This document shows, piece after piece, positions 47,821-59,191 of a DNA stretch of 64,000 nt. The notes under the pieces were generated by a model, which saw only the letters and a program-made list of their open reading frames with translations, made no database searches and was not told the origin of the DNA. A program made the translations under genes and the position numbers. Origin of the DNA: Prorocentrum cordatum (taxonomy: Eukaryota > Sar > Dinophyceae > Prorocentrales > Prorocentraceae); NCBI GenBank assembly GCA_963575745.1, contig CAUYUJ010021660.1:1-64000 (forward strand), given 5' to 3'. Every line of letters begins with the position of its first letter. Position 1 is the stretch's first letter.

Positions 47821-48600
47821 GGTCGCAGGGCCAGCTGGCGGTTCGGAGGTCTGGCGCAGAGGCTGCGGGAATGTCTCCGCTCGGAGAACTTCGAGCTCCA
47901 GAGAGAAGTCTTCGACGCCGCGGCGTTCGACGCAGCGGGGCAGCGCGAGAAGGCGTTGCGGAAAGTGCGCAGCGCAGCCGCCCGGCGATTGCGCTGTTTG
48001 CGGCGGGGCGCGGCGCGGGCGCAGCGAACGGCGGTGGCGGCCGTTTTGAACGAACGTATCCGCGCAGCGCCCCTGCCTCCGCCAGCGCGCCCCCGTTCGC
48101 AGGCGCGCGCGTCTGAGGAGGCGCCGCTGCGGGTGGGCTCCCCGAAGAGTTCTGCGACGCAGGAGACCGCGAGGCGATTCCTCAATGCTCGGGCATCGCA
48201 GGCCGTGGACTCGGGGTCGCGTCGGCGCGTCTCGCGCCGTGCCGCTGCGGTGCCCGATGACGCGAAGTCTGTCGGCGACGTAGCTTTGATCGCAGCGTGC
48301 GTCTTCGCCGCGTGCGGTCTGCCCTTTGCGAGGGAGCTGGGTGCCGCGGCCGCGGCGGGGGTCGCGCGCGCGGCGGCCCGCGCGCGCGTGGCAGGAGATT
48401 GGCCGTTTCTGGCGCGACGCTGAGGCGTCATCAGAAGCTGGCCCGTCCGGCGCCGCGGTGGCGGTCGCCAAGTGGTTCTACTGTGGTTGGCGTGGCTTGT
48501 TCCCGCGCAAGTGCGGGGGGCGGCGCGTCTGCGCGCGGAGGTTCTCCCCTGGCATCGGGATCGGCGGCGCGAAGGGCACGCACCTGTAGTGGCTTATGCC
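47821..48600 (+). pseudogene. Unrecognised Arg/Ala/Cys-rich protein family, copy 2 (broken)
   Basis: Frame +1 (about 47821-48420) reads LAQRLRECLRSENFELQ, EVFDAAAFDAAGQRE, RKVRSAAARRLRCLRR and GDVALIAACVFAACGLP. Frame +2 (about 48350-48588) then reads IGRFWRD, KWFYCGWRGLFPRKC and RFSPGIGIGGAK. The blocks and their order match copy 1 at 22550-24142 (EVVDDSTFEATKREQ, RKARRASCRRSRCVRR, DDAALRAACVLVAFGVCP, RWWRHRD, FYCALYGL, RFSPGVGIGGAK). So this is a real protein family rather than a GC artefact. The +1 to +2 change and the stop where a type B repeat fragment begins (48588) suggest decay or a splice junction. Function unknown. The Arg-rich first half could bind nucleic acid, and Cys residues in the last block could bind metal; both are guesses. 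Confidence 0.55.
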
Positions 48601-48704
48601 GCGCCTGCCAGTGAAATCCTGAGGGCTGTAGCTGCAGTATTGCCATGACACTTGGCGGAACCAACATCAAATAACACCAAAAAACATGTATGTTCGAGTT
48701 TTTA
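48588..48704 (+). mobile_element. Type B repeat fragment at a coding junction
   Basis: GCACCTGTAGTGGCTTATGC, GCCTGCCAGTGAAATCCTG, GCAGTATTGCCATGACACTT and GGCGGAACCAACATC match the type B body (compare 17930-18020). It lies between the family copy 2 and the helicase fragment and ends GAGTTTTTAAG. A pyrimidine-rich AG end directly before an open coding block is what a 3' splice site looks like. Confidence 0.7.
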
Positions 48705-49204
48705 AGGTGAAGCCGACCTGGTGATCTTTTTCACCGCACGGTCCCATTCGGACCACATGTGCGGCTTCGTGGACAATCCTAACAGGGCCAACGTGGGGCT
48801 GACTCGGGCAAGGCGGGGCATCGTGATTGTCGCCGACGGCCGCATGGTGCCATCCATGGCTGGCTCCAAACTCCGGTTGCTCTCCAGCTACGGGCATCTC
48901 GTAGGTCTCTGGGTACGCCTCCGCACCCCCCCTGGCCAGGGCCCAGGCAACTGCAGCGCGCTTCTCACCGACGACGACTTCAACCCGGTCGAGGACCTGG
49001 CCTCCGGGCCCCCCCCCGAGCCCCGAGACCCCCGCGATCAAAGATGCGAGCGAAGCTGGGGTTAAGGCCTCGCAAGAGTTGACTGCGAGGAGGGACCTTC
49101 GCGCCAAGTGCTTCAACGCGGAGTGCGACCTCCCCTTGGGAATCGAGCAGCGCTGGGACGACGTCGGGCTCCACCTGGCGGGTGCTCGATGCGGTATTCA
49201 CTGA
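48705..49204 (+). pseudogene. C-terminal part of a UPF1-like superfamily 1 helicase
   Basis: Frame +1 from about 48706 reads GEADLVIFFTARS and NPNRANVGLTRARRGIVIV. These are motif V and motif VI of UPF1-like SF1 helicases, where the Q-G-E-A and LTRAR arginine-finger signatures bind and hydrolyse ATP. The N-terminal helicase lobes are not present upstream. At a C-run near 49005-49015 the frame shifts to +2 (AIKDASEAGVKASQEL, RAKCFNAECDLPLGIEQRWD) and ends at TGA 49204. It could be the last exons of a gene whose earlier exons lie outside or are lost, or a decayed copy. UPF1-like helicases act in RNA decay or in mobile-element proteins; which applies cannot be told from this fragment. Confidence 0.6.
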
Positions 49205-52200
49205 CCGTGCCTTTTGAATTGTTCTCTTCCTTGTCGCTGGGCTGCGCCCCCGTAAATGCAATGCGGAGGGCGCCCCCTCCAACGCCGGACAGTCCGACGG
49301 GGGGATCTTGGAGCCGCCTGGGCTTCCTGTTCGACGTGGACCTCGGTGTTGACGCTGGGGGTCTGGTGTGCAACGCGACCTGGGCTGCCCTCGTCTGGGC
49401 CGCTGGTTTGGGCACTGACTGGGACGACGCCGCGTGAGATCTGGGAAGAAGAGTTGCCCCCGAAGCCGGAAGTCCAAGGGCGGGCCGCCCGGGGGCCGCA
49501 TAATAAGCACCGCTGCACCTCCAGAGACCTCCCGCCCCACGTCTCGTACCCTTGGTCTAAAGGGACCAGATCCTGTCCGCGCCATCTGGTCTACCCCGAC
49601 TTCGAGACCCTCGTCGACCTCTGGAAGGGCCACGGCGGATCCACGCAGAAGCGGGTGGAGCTGCTCGGCCCCAGTCAACGCGTCATGTCCTCCGAAAAGG
49701 TCCGCTGCGTTCTTACCATCATGTTAGTCATGAAGTGCGAACCCCGCACCCACATGTGGACCTCCCCAGACCCCTCAGGCACTGGGGACCTCCTGGAGGC
49801 CATCCTCGGGATCTGCTGTCCGTGGCAGGACGGTCACGACCGCTTCCGAACCCAACTGGCTCCTTCCTGGGGGCTCCAGCTGTCCGGCCTCCGCGAGCTA
49901 CACGGGAAGATGGAGAAGCTGATTGGCACTGTGGCCAGGCTGGTCACCACCGCCCACCACTACCCATCCGCCAAGGATGCTGGCTGTCCGACCACGTGCG
50001 CGGCCATGGAAGCCTTCGCCTTCAAGCTCAAGGCCCCGATGCTGATCCTGGAGAAGATTGTAAGGCCTGCCAACATCCGCACCCGTCTCACACACCAAGT
50101 GCAGCATCTGCTCCCTCCATTACGAGCTCACAGGCAAGGAGTGCCCCCCTGGGCCACAGGACTGCCCCTTCCGAGGTCACCTTCCTCTGCGGTGGGTTTT
50201 CATTCGGCCGCGCTTTTCTGGACAGGGCTCTACCACCAGCTCCTCTCTCCAGCGTTGCCAAGATCACACCCTACCTCGAACCGGGCGACACCCGCTTCAG
50301 CGTTGATCGGAAAGAGAACAGGTACAGATGCCACGCCTGCTACAAGCCCCACTTTCAGTACTTCGAGGGCACCTGGTGGGACGAGAACATCCGGTCGTAT
50401 CTCGCGCCTGACCGCCTCCAGGCGCATGCGAACGGCCTGTGCTGTACATGGCTATGCGGTTCGGACAACGGCGACGGAGAGGGACGGCCACTTTGTGCCC
50501 GCGGACGGCTCCCTCGGCGATAGAGTCCAGACGGTGGCCCTGGCCAGAAACCCTCTCCGGCCCCCGCCCGTGCATTAGCTCCCCCCCAGCGTCCCTCGGC
50601 TCCCGGTCTCGGCACTTCCTATTGCAACGGCTGCGTGGAACCTGAGCGACTTCTTTTTGGCCCCTGCGGGCCTTAATGTCCCCAAGCACGCCAACGCCAC
50701 TATCCCCCCCGCTCGGCTGCTTCGTATGGAAGGCTGACGCAGGGTTTGGGTCGGCTGACGCAGGAGGCTTCCGGGCGTGGGCAGAACGGTCCGCTGCCTG
50801 GACGAGTCGCAACTGGGGCGCCACCTGGATGTGCCGCCCATGCCTCGTATATGCGCGGGACGTCAAACCCAGTGCAGTCGATCAGCTACTCCATCAGAGC
50901 TCGCACCTAATGTGCCCCCCTTCCCAGCCGACAAGCCACGGACCGCGCCTCCCGCTCCCGGCGAGTACTCACTAACCGACGTGCTCTCACCCAACCAGGC
51001 CCTCGTCGCCCAAGCTGTCCGGCTCAGCCGTGGCGAAGGCGGCCCTGACTGTGCTGCCCTCGCGGCAGACGCACCACCTACCATGACCAGTGAAGCCGAC
51101 GAGGTGCTCCGCCTATTGCCTGAAGCGAGCCTCCCCCGAGGGCCTGGACTGAGGAACTCCGACCTCAACTTCCTGAAAGCCGCGGAGGAGGAGGGGGTTG
51201 ACGACCCAGACACCAGGCCCATCGAGGTCCGGATAGTCGAACATATACTTGACCTGCACCCGCTCCTGGGCGATCGTTGGCGGGACTGCACCATCGTGGG
51301 GGGGGAGAGACTGTGGTGCGTCCCGACGACCCAGGGAAATGGGATCCGCTTCAGCTCCAGCCCTTTCTGAAGTTGGTCTACGGCGAACGGGTGGCTTCCC
51401 CTACCTCCCCAAGGTCACCCGTTGGCAGGGTAAACGGCAAGCCGCCGCCCGGGTGGTTGCAAAACTCTGTGTGCTATCAACGGACCCCTCCATGCTGGAC
51501 AGCTGGCTCCATCACTCCAACAAGTGGCCCCCGCGCGGCCCGTCCCCCCTGCGGCGCGCCCTGGAACCCCTTGTCGCCTTCCTGGCACAGTTCAGTTCAG
51601 ACAAGCTCACCCTTGAGTCCCTACAGCAGCTTGCTCAGGAGGCCCGCGTGCGCGTGACGCCCAGGAGCTGTGCAAACAGATCGGACTCCCCTCCAGCAGG
51701 AAGAACAGCAGGGGTGAGGGACGGATCAGCACTGGTGGTCAACTCCATGAGGCAGCCGACCCCCCTGCCGAGTTCCATCGCGTCCGCTCCCGCTCCCCAG
51801 ACCCGGACTGGAATGGGGGCGGGGGGCCCTCCCCTACTTCTTTTCTGCGCAGTGTTATTAGCCCTCCGTGCCACCGCTGGGCTACCTCGCAATCCCCTGA
51901 CGGCGCCCATGTGCGGGCCGCCAGCCCCAGACTGGCCGCCCTGCGCGCCCAGCCTGCTGCCCCAGGGAGTCCTCCTCCTGACTCGAGCAGCGACGGCATT
52001 GCGGGACGTGCGGATGGTGCCCTCAGGCTCCCTGCGAGGCCCCACGAAGCGACCCGCCTGAGGCGCCGAGGGGGCGCGAAGGGTGCCAGTTGCGCTCTCC
52101 CCGTCGCTGGGCACTGAGCCGGCGGTGATCATCCACTCCTCGGGCAGCCCCGAGCACGAAGACAGGCCGTGCGCCCCCACCTCGCCCGCCGAGACTCGTT

Positions 52201-52966
52201 CCTCCCCCGCGCTCGCCGGGCGTGATGACAGGAACCTCGCGCGCCTGCCGGGGCTGAGGTGCCCCGTGTTCCCCCGGCATGCCCAGGATCTGCCCAGCCG
52301 CAGGCGCGAGAGACGGGCGCAGCTGGAACGAGGGCTGGTGTGAGCGCCGCCCACGCCGGCGCGACGAGGCTGGCCGCAGTAGCCCCTACGGCAGCCACTG
52401 GACGCCATGGTCAGGGTGGGCCGGCTGGGAAACCGACGAGCGCTGGAGCCGGCTTGCTCGGGGCCGCGCCACCGAGGACGGTCGTGGTCCTCGCGCGCGA
52501 GCGCCCAGTCCGACGCCGCCCCTGACCAGCGCCACTCCGGAACTCCCAGGACGATGGACTATGCGATCTTCGCGACCCCGTGCCCAACAAGTGTGTCTAC
52601 AGCTCCCCCCTCGACAGAGTCGTCCTTCGGCCCCCCGTCGGAGAGGCCCCCGCTGAGACCGTGAAGAGGCTCCGAAAAGAGCTAGGTGCCTACTTTGCGG
52701 GCCTCTGGCACCAGTGGACGACCGAATACCTCCCAAACTCATGCAGGGTCTGCGCTGACCCTGCGCTCCAGCTTCCAGCGTCCTGCTCGCTCTTCCTCAA
52801 CGAGTGGGCTAGGCTCAGGTGCAACGTCTTCACGATGAACACCGAACTCCAGCTCGGAGTCCAGTCGGAGGCGGTACGCGCGCGCATCCGCGCGGGCCAG
52901 ACTCACGGACAGCACCAGCAAGGGCAAAGGCAAAGGGCTGCGCGGAGGGAGCGACGCCAAGCGTAG
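49205..52966 (+). pseudogene. Long frame-shifted coding-like region after the helicase fragment
   Basis: I do not recognise a family. Protein-like stretches change frame several times. +2 at 49430-50100: VYPDFETLVDLWKGHGG; MEAFAFKLKAPMLILEKIV. +3 near 50095-50180: a Cys-rich CSICSLHYELTGKECPPG. +1 at 50180-50450: KENRYRCHACYKPHFQYFEG. +2 or other at 50777-51290: LDESQLGRHLDVPPMPRICA; DLNFLKAAEEEGVDDPDTRP. +3 at 51370-51650: LEPLVAFLAQFSSDKLTLES. A last block at about 52560-52966 (LGAYFAGLWHQWTTEYLPNS; SCSLFLNEWARLRCNVFTMN) ends TAG. The Cys pairs in the +3 and +1 parts look like zinc-binding loops. Several single-base shifts fit a decayed gene or assembly indels. It may belong to one transcript with the helicase part. 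Confidence 0.45.
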
Positions 52967-53869
52967 TAGGACAGCGGGCCCCAGGAGCGTCCGGAGCACT
53001 CGCCTGGCAGGGGCATTCCTTTAGGCATGGCCGCCCGCGACGACGGGTCCTGGGCCCGGCGGGTCCTGCCCCTCTGCCTCATGGGGGCGGCCCGCCACCG
53101 CGCGTTTTGCTTTGTCGTGCTAATGCCGCCTTGGACGCGCCAGGCTGGGGGTGTTGGCCGTCCCTGGCACTATGTCCACTCCTCGGGGCATCTCTTGCGG
53201 CCCCTCTCCCCTTGGATGACTGCCGCCTCCCCCGTCTCGCTTTAGGCGGGCTGGCGACCGGGCCCCCCAGTGGCCCCTATCACTGCTAGTGCCCTTGCGG
53301 CAGCCACTTTGCAGCTCGCTGCTGCCCCGCATCTTTGCCGGCCCTTTGAGGCGCCCGGCAGCCGCAGGGCGGCCCTCCCGCTCCGTGTTCCCCCCACGCC
53401 TTGGTGCACGTATCTCCCCTGCCCAGCCCACTGGGCTCGCCTGGGTCGCCCTCCTGCACCTGGTTGCTCACGCAGACTCCTGGGTGGATCCCTCCACCCT
53501 TCTTCTGGGTGGGTGCCCTCTGGGCCCTGCCTCGTCCGCCGTCTTCCCTGCCGTCGTCTCGACTGCTGGTCCACGCCGCTACGGCTGTCAGCTCCACTGT
53601 TGTGGGTCGGGCGGTGTCCCCCCCCCCCCGCTCCCCACAGGACGCGCTCGAAGGTCCTGTACTAGCCAGTCCACCCGGTTCATGGCTAGCCGCTGCACCC
53701 GGCCTCCCCGCCGGCTCCTGCCCCCGTGCGGGGCATCTTCATGTCTTTGGCGATGATAACCTTTCCCCGCGTTCCCGCGGCTGTTTGCTGCGCCCTACCA
53801 GCGTGACGCCACGACTCAGGCGAAGTCTCCCCCAATCTCACCGCCGCCGTCTGGTGCACTCCTGTTGTG
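52967..53869. other. GC-rich spacer, no gene supported
   Basis: C-rich sequence with several overlapping open frames on both strands, none with convincing composition. Leads into the minisatellite at 53870. Confidence 0.4.
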
Positions 53870-54870
53870 CTGCGGCTTGTCTCAGGTGTGACCTCCCCTC
53901 ATTCTGCGCCTGACAGCTGCGGCCCAGCACGGCTTCGGCATTGCTCAGGCGAAGATTGCCATCTCCTACCTTCCGGCGGCTGTTAGCTGCGCCCTATTAG
54001 ATTACCAGCACTTCCCTGGCGCTGTTTTTTCCCATCGCACAGCGGCGGTCAGCTGCGCTCCGGCCGTGCTTCGGCTTATCTCAGGCGGAACCTTTTCCCT
54101 TCAGTCTGCGGCTGTCAGCTGCGCCCCAGCACGGCATCGGCTTGCCCCACGCGGCACTTTCTTTTCTCTGGGGAATGACGCTGTCAGCTGCACCCCAACC
54201 TACCCAGCAGACGCGGCCCGTGCCCCCTGGTCCGCCCCTGCTCTTCCTGCCTTCGCTGGGCAGGTGTTTGTCTCAGGCGAAACTTCTTCCCGCCTTCCTG
54301 CGGCTGTTAGCTGCGTCCTGCCAGATTGCCAGCGCGTCCCTGGCGCCATTTTCCCCAATCGCACTGCGGCGGTCAGCTGCACTCCGGTCGTGTTCCGGCT
54401 TGTCTCAGGTGGGACCTTTTCCCGCCATTCTGCGGCTGTCAGCTGCGTTGCAGCATGGCGTCGGCTTGTCCCGCGCGGCACTTGCTCTGGATAGCGACGG
54501 TGTTAGCTGCGCCCCGACCTACCCAGCTGACGCGGCCCGCCCCCCCTGGTCCACTCCTGCTCTGCTTGCCCTTGCTGGGCAGCAGTATGTCTCAGACGAA
54601 ACTTCTTCCCGCCTTCCTGCGACTGTTAGCTGCGCCCTGCCAGAGAGCTGCATGTATCAGGCGATGCAATCCCCCATCGCCCTGTGGCAGCCAGCTCCCC
54701 CCCCGCTGGGCGCCAGCCCGTCTCAGGCGAAACGAACTTCTCCCCGCCTTCCCGCGGCTGTTAGCTGCGCCCTGCGAGAGGGCTGCATGTCTCAGGCGAT
54801 GCAATCCCCCGTCGCCCTGCCGCCGCCAGCTCCATCCCCGCTGGGCGCCAGCCCGTCTCAGGCGGAGCAT
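53870..54870 (+). repeat. Minisatellite with higher-order period of about 320 bp
   Basis: GCTGTCAGCTGCGCCC or GTTAGCTGCGCCC recurs near 53978, 54045, 54110, 54180, 54303, 54370, 54435, 54500, 54622 and 54761. Basic spacing is about 65 bp. The pattern 54110-54180-54303 repeats at 54435-54500-54622, shifted by about 320 bp, so the array has a higher-order unit of about five monomers. Confidence 0.85.
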
Positions 54871-55254
54871 CTCTGCTTCCGCGGCCGTTTGCTGCCCGGG
54901 CCCCCGGGTTTCTCCGGTTGCCCTGGCTCGTGGCCCCCTGTCCGGCTTCCGCGATTTCCCTCCGTTTGTAATCGAGCTCGTGGCAGCTGTTGCTGCCTGT
55001 CTCTGACGGGCGCCCCTCGCCCCATGCCCCCCCCGGGGCGCGAGGGATTGGGGGCGCCTTCCATGCTCCCGCCCCTGCCTGGCCCTGGAGCTGGCCCGTG
55101 GTACTGCGCGACCTTCTGCAAGGGTGCACCTGCGCTAAGACCCGTCTCATTGCCGTTCGTCGCTCCTCGCCCGTGGCGCCGCCTCTTGGGTCTGCTCGTT
55201 GCCTGATGCGCACTGACGACAGGTACTGGGAGTTCCACTTGTTCCACGGCTGAG

Positions 55255-55645
55255 CCGTGGCCTCTGCCCTTTCGTTCTCTTCCTTGTGTCTCGTCGCCGC
55301 TTTCTTTTCTCCTCTGTTGTTCGTTCGCCGTCTCTCGTCGCCTCGCTCTCTTCCCTTGTGTCTCTTGTTCTCGCCACTGCCGCGTAGGCCTCTTGGCGGG
55401 TTTGGACGCCTCTTAGAGCGTCTTGGGTGCCTCGGAAAGCTTCTTGGGGCCTCTTGTGGGTCTCTTGGGCCTCTTGGAGGCCTCTGGGGCGCCTGTTGGG
55501 GCTTCCTGGGGCCTCCTGGGCGCCTCTTGGGGCCCTCTTGAAGCGCTCTTGGGAGTGTGGGAGCGCCCTTGGAGCCCTCTTGGGCCGTCTTGGAGTCGTC
55601 GTGAAGCCTCGGATGGCCATCGGAACCGAAAAGGCGAGAACGCCC
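55255..55645 (+). repeat. CTCTTGGGGCCT minisatellite
   Basis: Short T/C-rich stretch, then many 12-15-bp units of CTCTTGGGGC/CTCTTGGAGC from 55385. A similar array is at 58530-58920. Confidence 0.85.
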
Positions 55646-55657
55646 AAAATATTTATC

Positions 55658-57216
55658 ACCTAACAGCGAAGACTGATAGGTTTCTAGTTGACTCAAAAGA
55701 GCTCACAGATCACTCCACAGGGGGGTCCGGGCAGGTGTTGGGGAGTTGCCGGGCGGCAGGGTGCCGGGCTCGTTTTTCACCAACAGTCACACACTTCGTG
55801 CTCTTCGACTTCCCAGAACTCCATTCCCAGGCCACATTCTGAATACCCGGATGCAACAGTCACACACTTCGTGCTCTTCGAGATCCCAGAACGCCATTCC
55901 CGGGCCACATTCGGAATAGCCGGACGCAACAGTCACACACTTCCTCTCTTGACACCCCAGAACTCCATTCCCGGGCCACATTTTGGATGCCCGGAGCCAA
56001 CTGTAGGCCACTTCGTGCTCTTCTATTTCCCAGAACTCCATTCCCGGGCCACATTTTGAATGCCCGGAGCCAACTGTAGGCCACTTCGTGCTCTTCGAGT
56101 TCCCAGAACTCCATTCCCGGGCCACATTTTGAATGCCCGGAGCCAACTGTAGGCCACTTCGTGCTCTTCGAGTTCCCAGAACTCCATTCCCGGGCCACAT
56201 TTTGAATGCCCGTAGCCAACTGTAGGCAACTTCGTGCTCTTCGACTTCCCAGAACTCCCATTCCTGGGCCACATTTTCAGCAGGGGCAAGAGCACGACGA
56301 GGAGGAGGACGAGCAAGACCAGGAGGACGAGGACGAGCAGGAGCAGGAGAGGAGCAGGAGAGCAGGAGAAGAAGGACGAGCAGGAGGAGGGAGGACGAGC
56401 AGGAGGAGGAGGACGACCAGGAGGAGGAGGACGACCAGGAAGAGGAGGAGGAGGAGGAGGAGGGGAGGGGGAGGAGTACCAGGAGGAGGAGGAGGAGGAG
56501 GAGGAGGAGGAGGAGGAGGAGGAGGAGAAGAGGAGGAGGAGGACGAGACGAGGAGGAGGAGGAGGAGGAGGGGGGGAGAGTACCAGGAGGAGGAGAACGA
56601 GGACCACCAGGAGGAGGAGGAGGAGGAGGAGGAGGAGGAGGAGGAGGAGGAGGAGGAGGAGGAGAGAACACCAGGAGGAGGAGGACGAGCAAGACGAGGA
56701 GGACGAGAACGAGGACGACCAGGAAGAGGAGGAGGAGGAGGAGGAGGAGGGGAGGGGGAGGACTACCAGGAGGAGGAGGAGGAGGAGGAGGAGGAGGAGG
56801 AGGAGGAGGAGGAGGAGGACGAGGAGGAGGAGGAGGAGGAGGGAGGAGGAGGAGAGCACCAGGAGGAGGAGAACGAGGACCACCAGGAGGAGGAGGAGGA
56901 GGAGGAGGAGGAGGAGGAGGAGGAGGAGGAGGAGAGAGCACCAGGAGGAGGAGGACGAGCAAGACGAGGAGGACGAGAACGAGGACGAGCAGGAGGAAGA
57001 GGAGGAGGAGGAGGAGGAGGAGGAGGAGCAGGAGAAAGAGGAGGAGGAGGAGGAGGCAGGCTGAGGCTGAGGCTGTGACTGCGACTGCCGTTGCCGCTGC
57101 GACTGTCATCGCGAATGCGACTACGACTGCGAGAACAGCAGAATTCTACAACTGGATTTTCATCTGAATCTTAAGGGGAATGCTTTCAGATATGCTTCTA
57201 CACATCGCTGTTAGGT
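55658..57216 (+). mobile_element. TIR element copy 1 (1559 bp)
   Basis: Ends in ACCTAACAGCGA (55658-55669) and TCGCTGTTAGGT (57205-57216), a perfect 12-bp terminal inverted repeat. Inside: a unique start (TTTCTAGTTGACTCAAAAGA), an array of 73-bp units (CACTTCGTGCTCTTCGAG, CCATTCCCGGGCCACATTTT) to about 56270, a GAGGAG purine array to 57060, and a unique end (GATTTTCATCTGAATCTTAA). No transposase is seen, so at most a non-autonomous element. No target duplication is visible. Confidence 0.7.
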
Positions 57217-57237
57217 TGCTTTGCCGGGATAATTTTT

Positions 57238-58486
57238 ACCTAACAGCGAAGACTGATAGGTTTCTAGTTGACTCAAAAGAGCTCACAGATCACTCCACAG
57301 GGGGGTCCGGGCAGGTGTTGGGGAGTTGCCGGGCGGCAGGGTGCCGGGCTCGTTTTTCACCAACAGTCACACACTTCGTGCTCTTCGACTTCCCAGAACT
57401 CCATTCCCAGGCCACATTCTGAATACCCGGATGCAACAGTCACACACTTCGTGCTCTTCGAGATCCCAGAACGCCATTCCCGGGCCACATTTAGAATAAC
57501 CGGATGCAACAGTCACACACTTCGTGCTCTTCGACATCCCAGAACTCCATTCGGGCCACATTTTGAATGCAACAGTCACACACTTCGTGCTCTTCGAGTC
57601 CCAGAATCCATTCCCGGCCACATTTTGGATGCCCGGAGCCAACTGTAGGCCACTTCGTGCTCTTCGAGTTCCCAGAACTCCATTCCCGGGCCACATTTTG
57701 AATGCCCGGAGCCAACTGTAGGCCACTTCGTGGTCTTCGAGTTCCCAGAACTCCATTCCCGGGCCAGATTTTGAATGCCCGTAGCCAACTGTAGGCAACT
57801 TCGTGCTCTTCGACTTCCCAGAACTCCCATTCCTGGGCCACATTTTCAGCAGGGGCAAGAGCACGACGAGGAGGAGGACGAGCAAGACCAGGATGACGAG
57901 GACGAGCAGGAGCAGGACGAGGAGCAGGAGGAGCAGGAGAAGAAGGACGAGCAGGAGGAGGAGGAGGACGAGCAGGAGGAGGAGGACGACCAGGAGGAGG
58001 AGGACGACCAGGAAGAGGAGGAGGAGGAGGGGAAGGGGAGGAGTACCAGGAGGAGGAGGAGGAGGAGGAGGAGGAGAGGAGGAGGAGGAGGAAGAGGAGG
58101 AGGAGGAGAGGAGGAGGACGAGGACGAGGATGAGGAGAGGAGGAGGGGGGGGGAGGTACAGGAGGAGGAGAACGAGACCACCAGGAGGAGGAGGAGGAGG
58201 AGGAGAGTAGGAGGAGGAGGAGGATGAAGAACACCNNNNNNNNNNNNNNNNNNNNNNNNNNNNNNNNNNNNNNNNNNNNNNNNNNNNNNNNNNNNNNNNN
58301 NNNNNNNNNNNNNNNNNNNNNNNNNNNNNNNNNNNGCTGAGGCTGTGACTGCGACTGCCGTTGCCGCTGCGACTGTCATCGCGAATGCTACTACGACTGC
58401 GAGAACAGCAGAATTCGACAACTGGATTTTCATCTGAATCTTAAGGGGAATGCTTTCAGATATGCTTCTACACATCGCTGTTAGGT
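57238..58486 (+). mobile_element. TIR element copy 2 (contains the assembly gap)
   Basis: Same order as copy 1, with the same 12-bp ends at 57238-57249 and 58475-58486. The first 250 bp are identical or nearly so. The 73-bp array has fewer, partly broken units, and the purine array is interrupted by N. A 21-bp spacer (TGCTTTGCCGGGATAATTTT) separates the copies, and TGCTTTGCCGGGATAAT also follows copy 2. Confidence 0.7.
58236..58335. other. Assembly gap (100 N)
   Basis: Exactly 100 unknown bases within the GAG purine array of TIR element copy 2. Array length here is therefore unknown. Confidence 1.
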
Positions 58487-58529
58487 TGCTTTGCCGGGAT
58501 AATCTTTTGGTTTGGAAGGATTTTGGCCT

Positions 58530-59062
58530 TTTCGGGGCCTCCTGGGGGGGCTCTTTGGTCACTTGGATCTGTCTTGGGAGGTCATCTTGGGCTCCCCCAG
58601 GCGCTCTTGGGATATTTTGAGTCATCTTGGAAGTCATCTTGGGCTCTCCCGGGCGCTCTTGGAGTCACCTGAAGCAGGGCCCCCCTAGAGGCCTAAATGT
58701 GGCCAAAACCTTAGTAACACCAGTGATTTTGGCAGTCTCGCCGAAGCTTGTTGGAGCGTCTTGGATGCTTTTGGCGGGCCTCGTGGGGCCTCTTGGGGGT
58801 CTCTTGGGGGCCTCTTGGGGGCATCCTGGGGGCCTCTTGGGGGCTTCTTGGGGCCACATGGGGCCATGTTGGGGCCACCTCGGGGCCTCTTGGGGCCTCC
58901 TGGGCGCCTGTTGGGGTCATCTTGGATGAGATCGATCACAGGAGGGGGGGGGCTCAATTTGCGCCCCGCCCCCCTTTCAGGAGGGCTAACTGGGGCCACA
59001 ACCTTAGTGCAACCAATTATTTCGGCTTCCTCGCCGAGGCCGTTCTGGACGCTCCAACGCGT
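58530..59062 (+). repeat. CTCTTGGGGGC minisatellite and a 90-bp direct repeat
   Basis: 12-15-bp CCTCTTGGGGG units at 58535-58670 and 58745-58920. A 90-bp unit (GTGGCCAAAACCTTAGTAAC, TCGCCGAAGCTTGTTGGAGC) at 58690-58770 recurs diverged at 58983-59062 (GGGGCCACAACCTTAGTGCA, TCGCCGAGGCCGTTCTGGAC). Confidence 0.75.
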
Positions 59063-59191
59063 CGGGGAACCCCCCGTCGACGTCCAGGGGAGGGGGTCGG
59101 GGGAGGAGTAAACCCTTCCCCGAAGGGGGTATTGGAGGGATCAACGAGGAAGCGCTCTAGACCACTACGCCCAAAGGGCTGGTGGGATTAA

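Noticed and set aside
55787-57109. 440-codon minus-strand frame (poly-Leu/Pro, then repeated WEFWE-like units)
   Set aside because: Translation of the GAG array and the 73-bp array of the TIR element.
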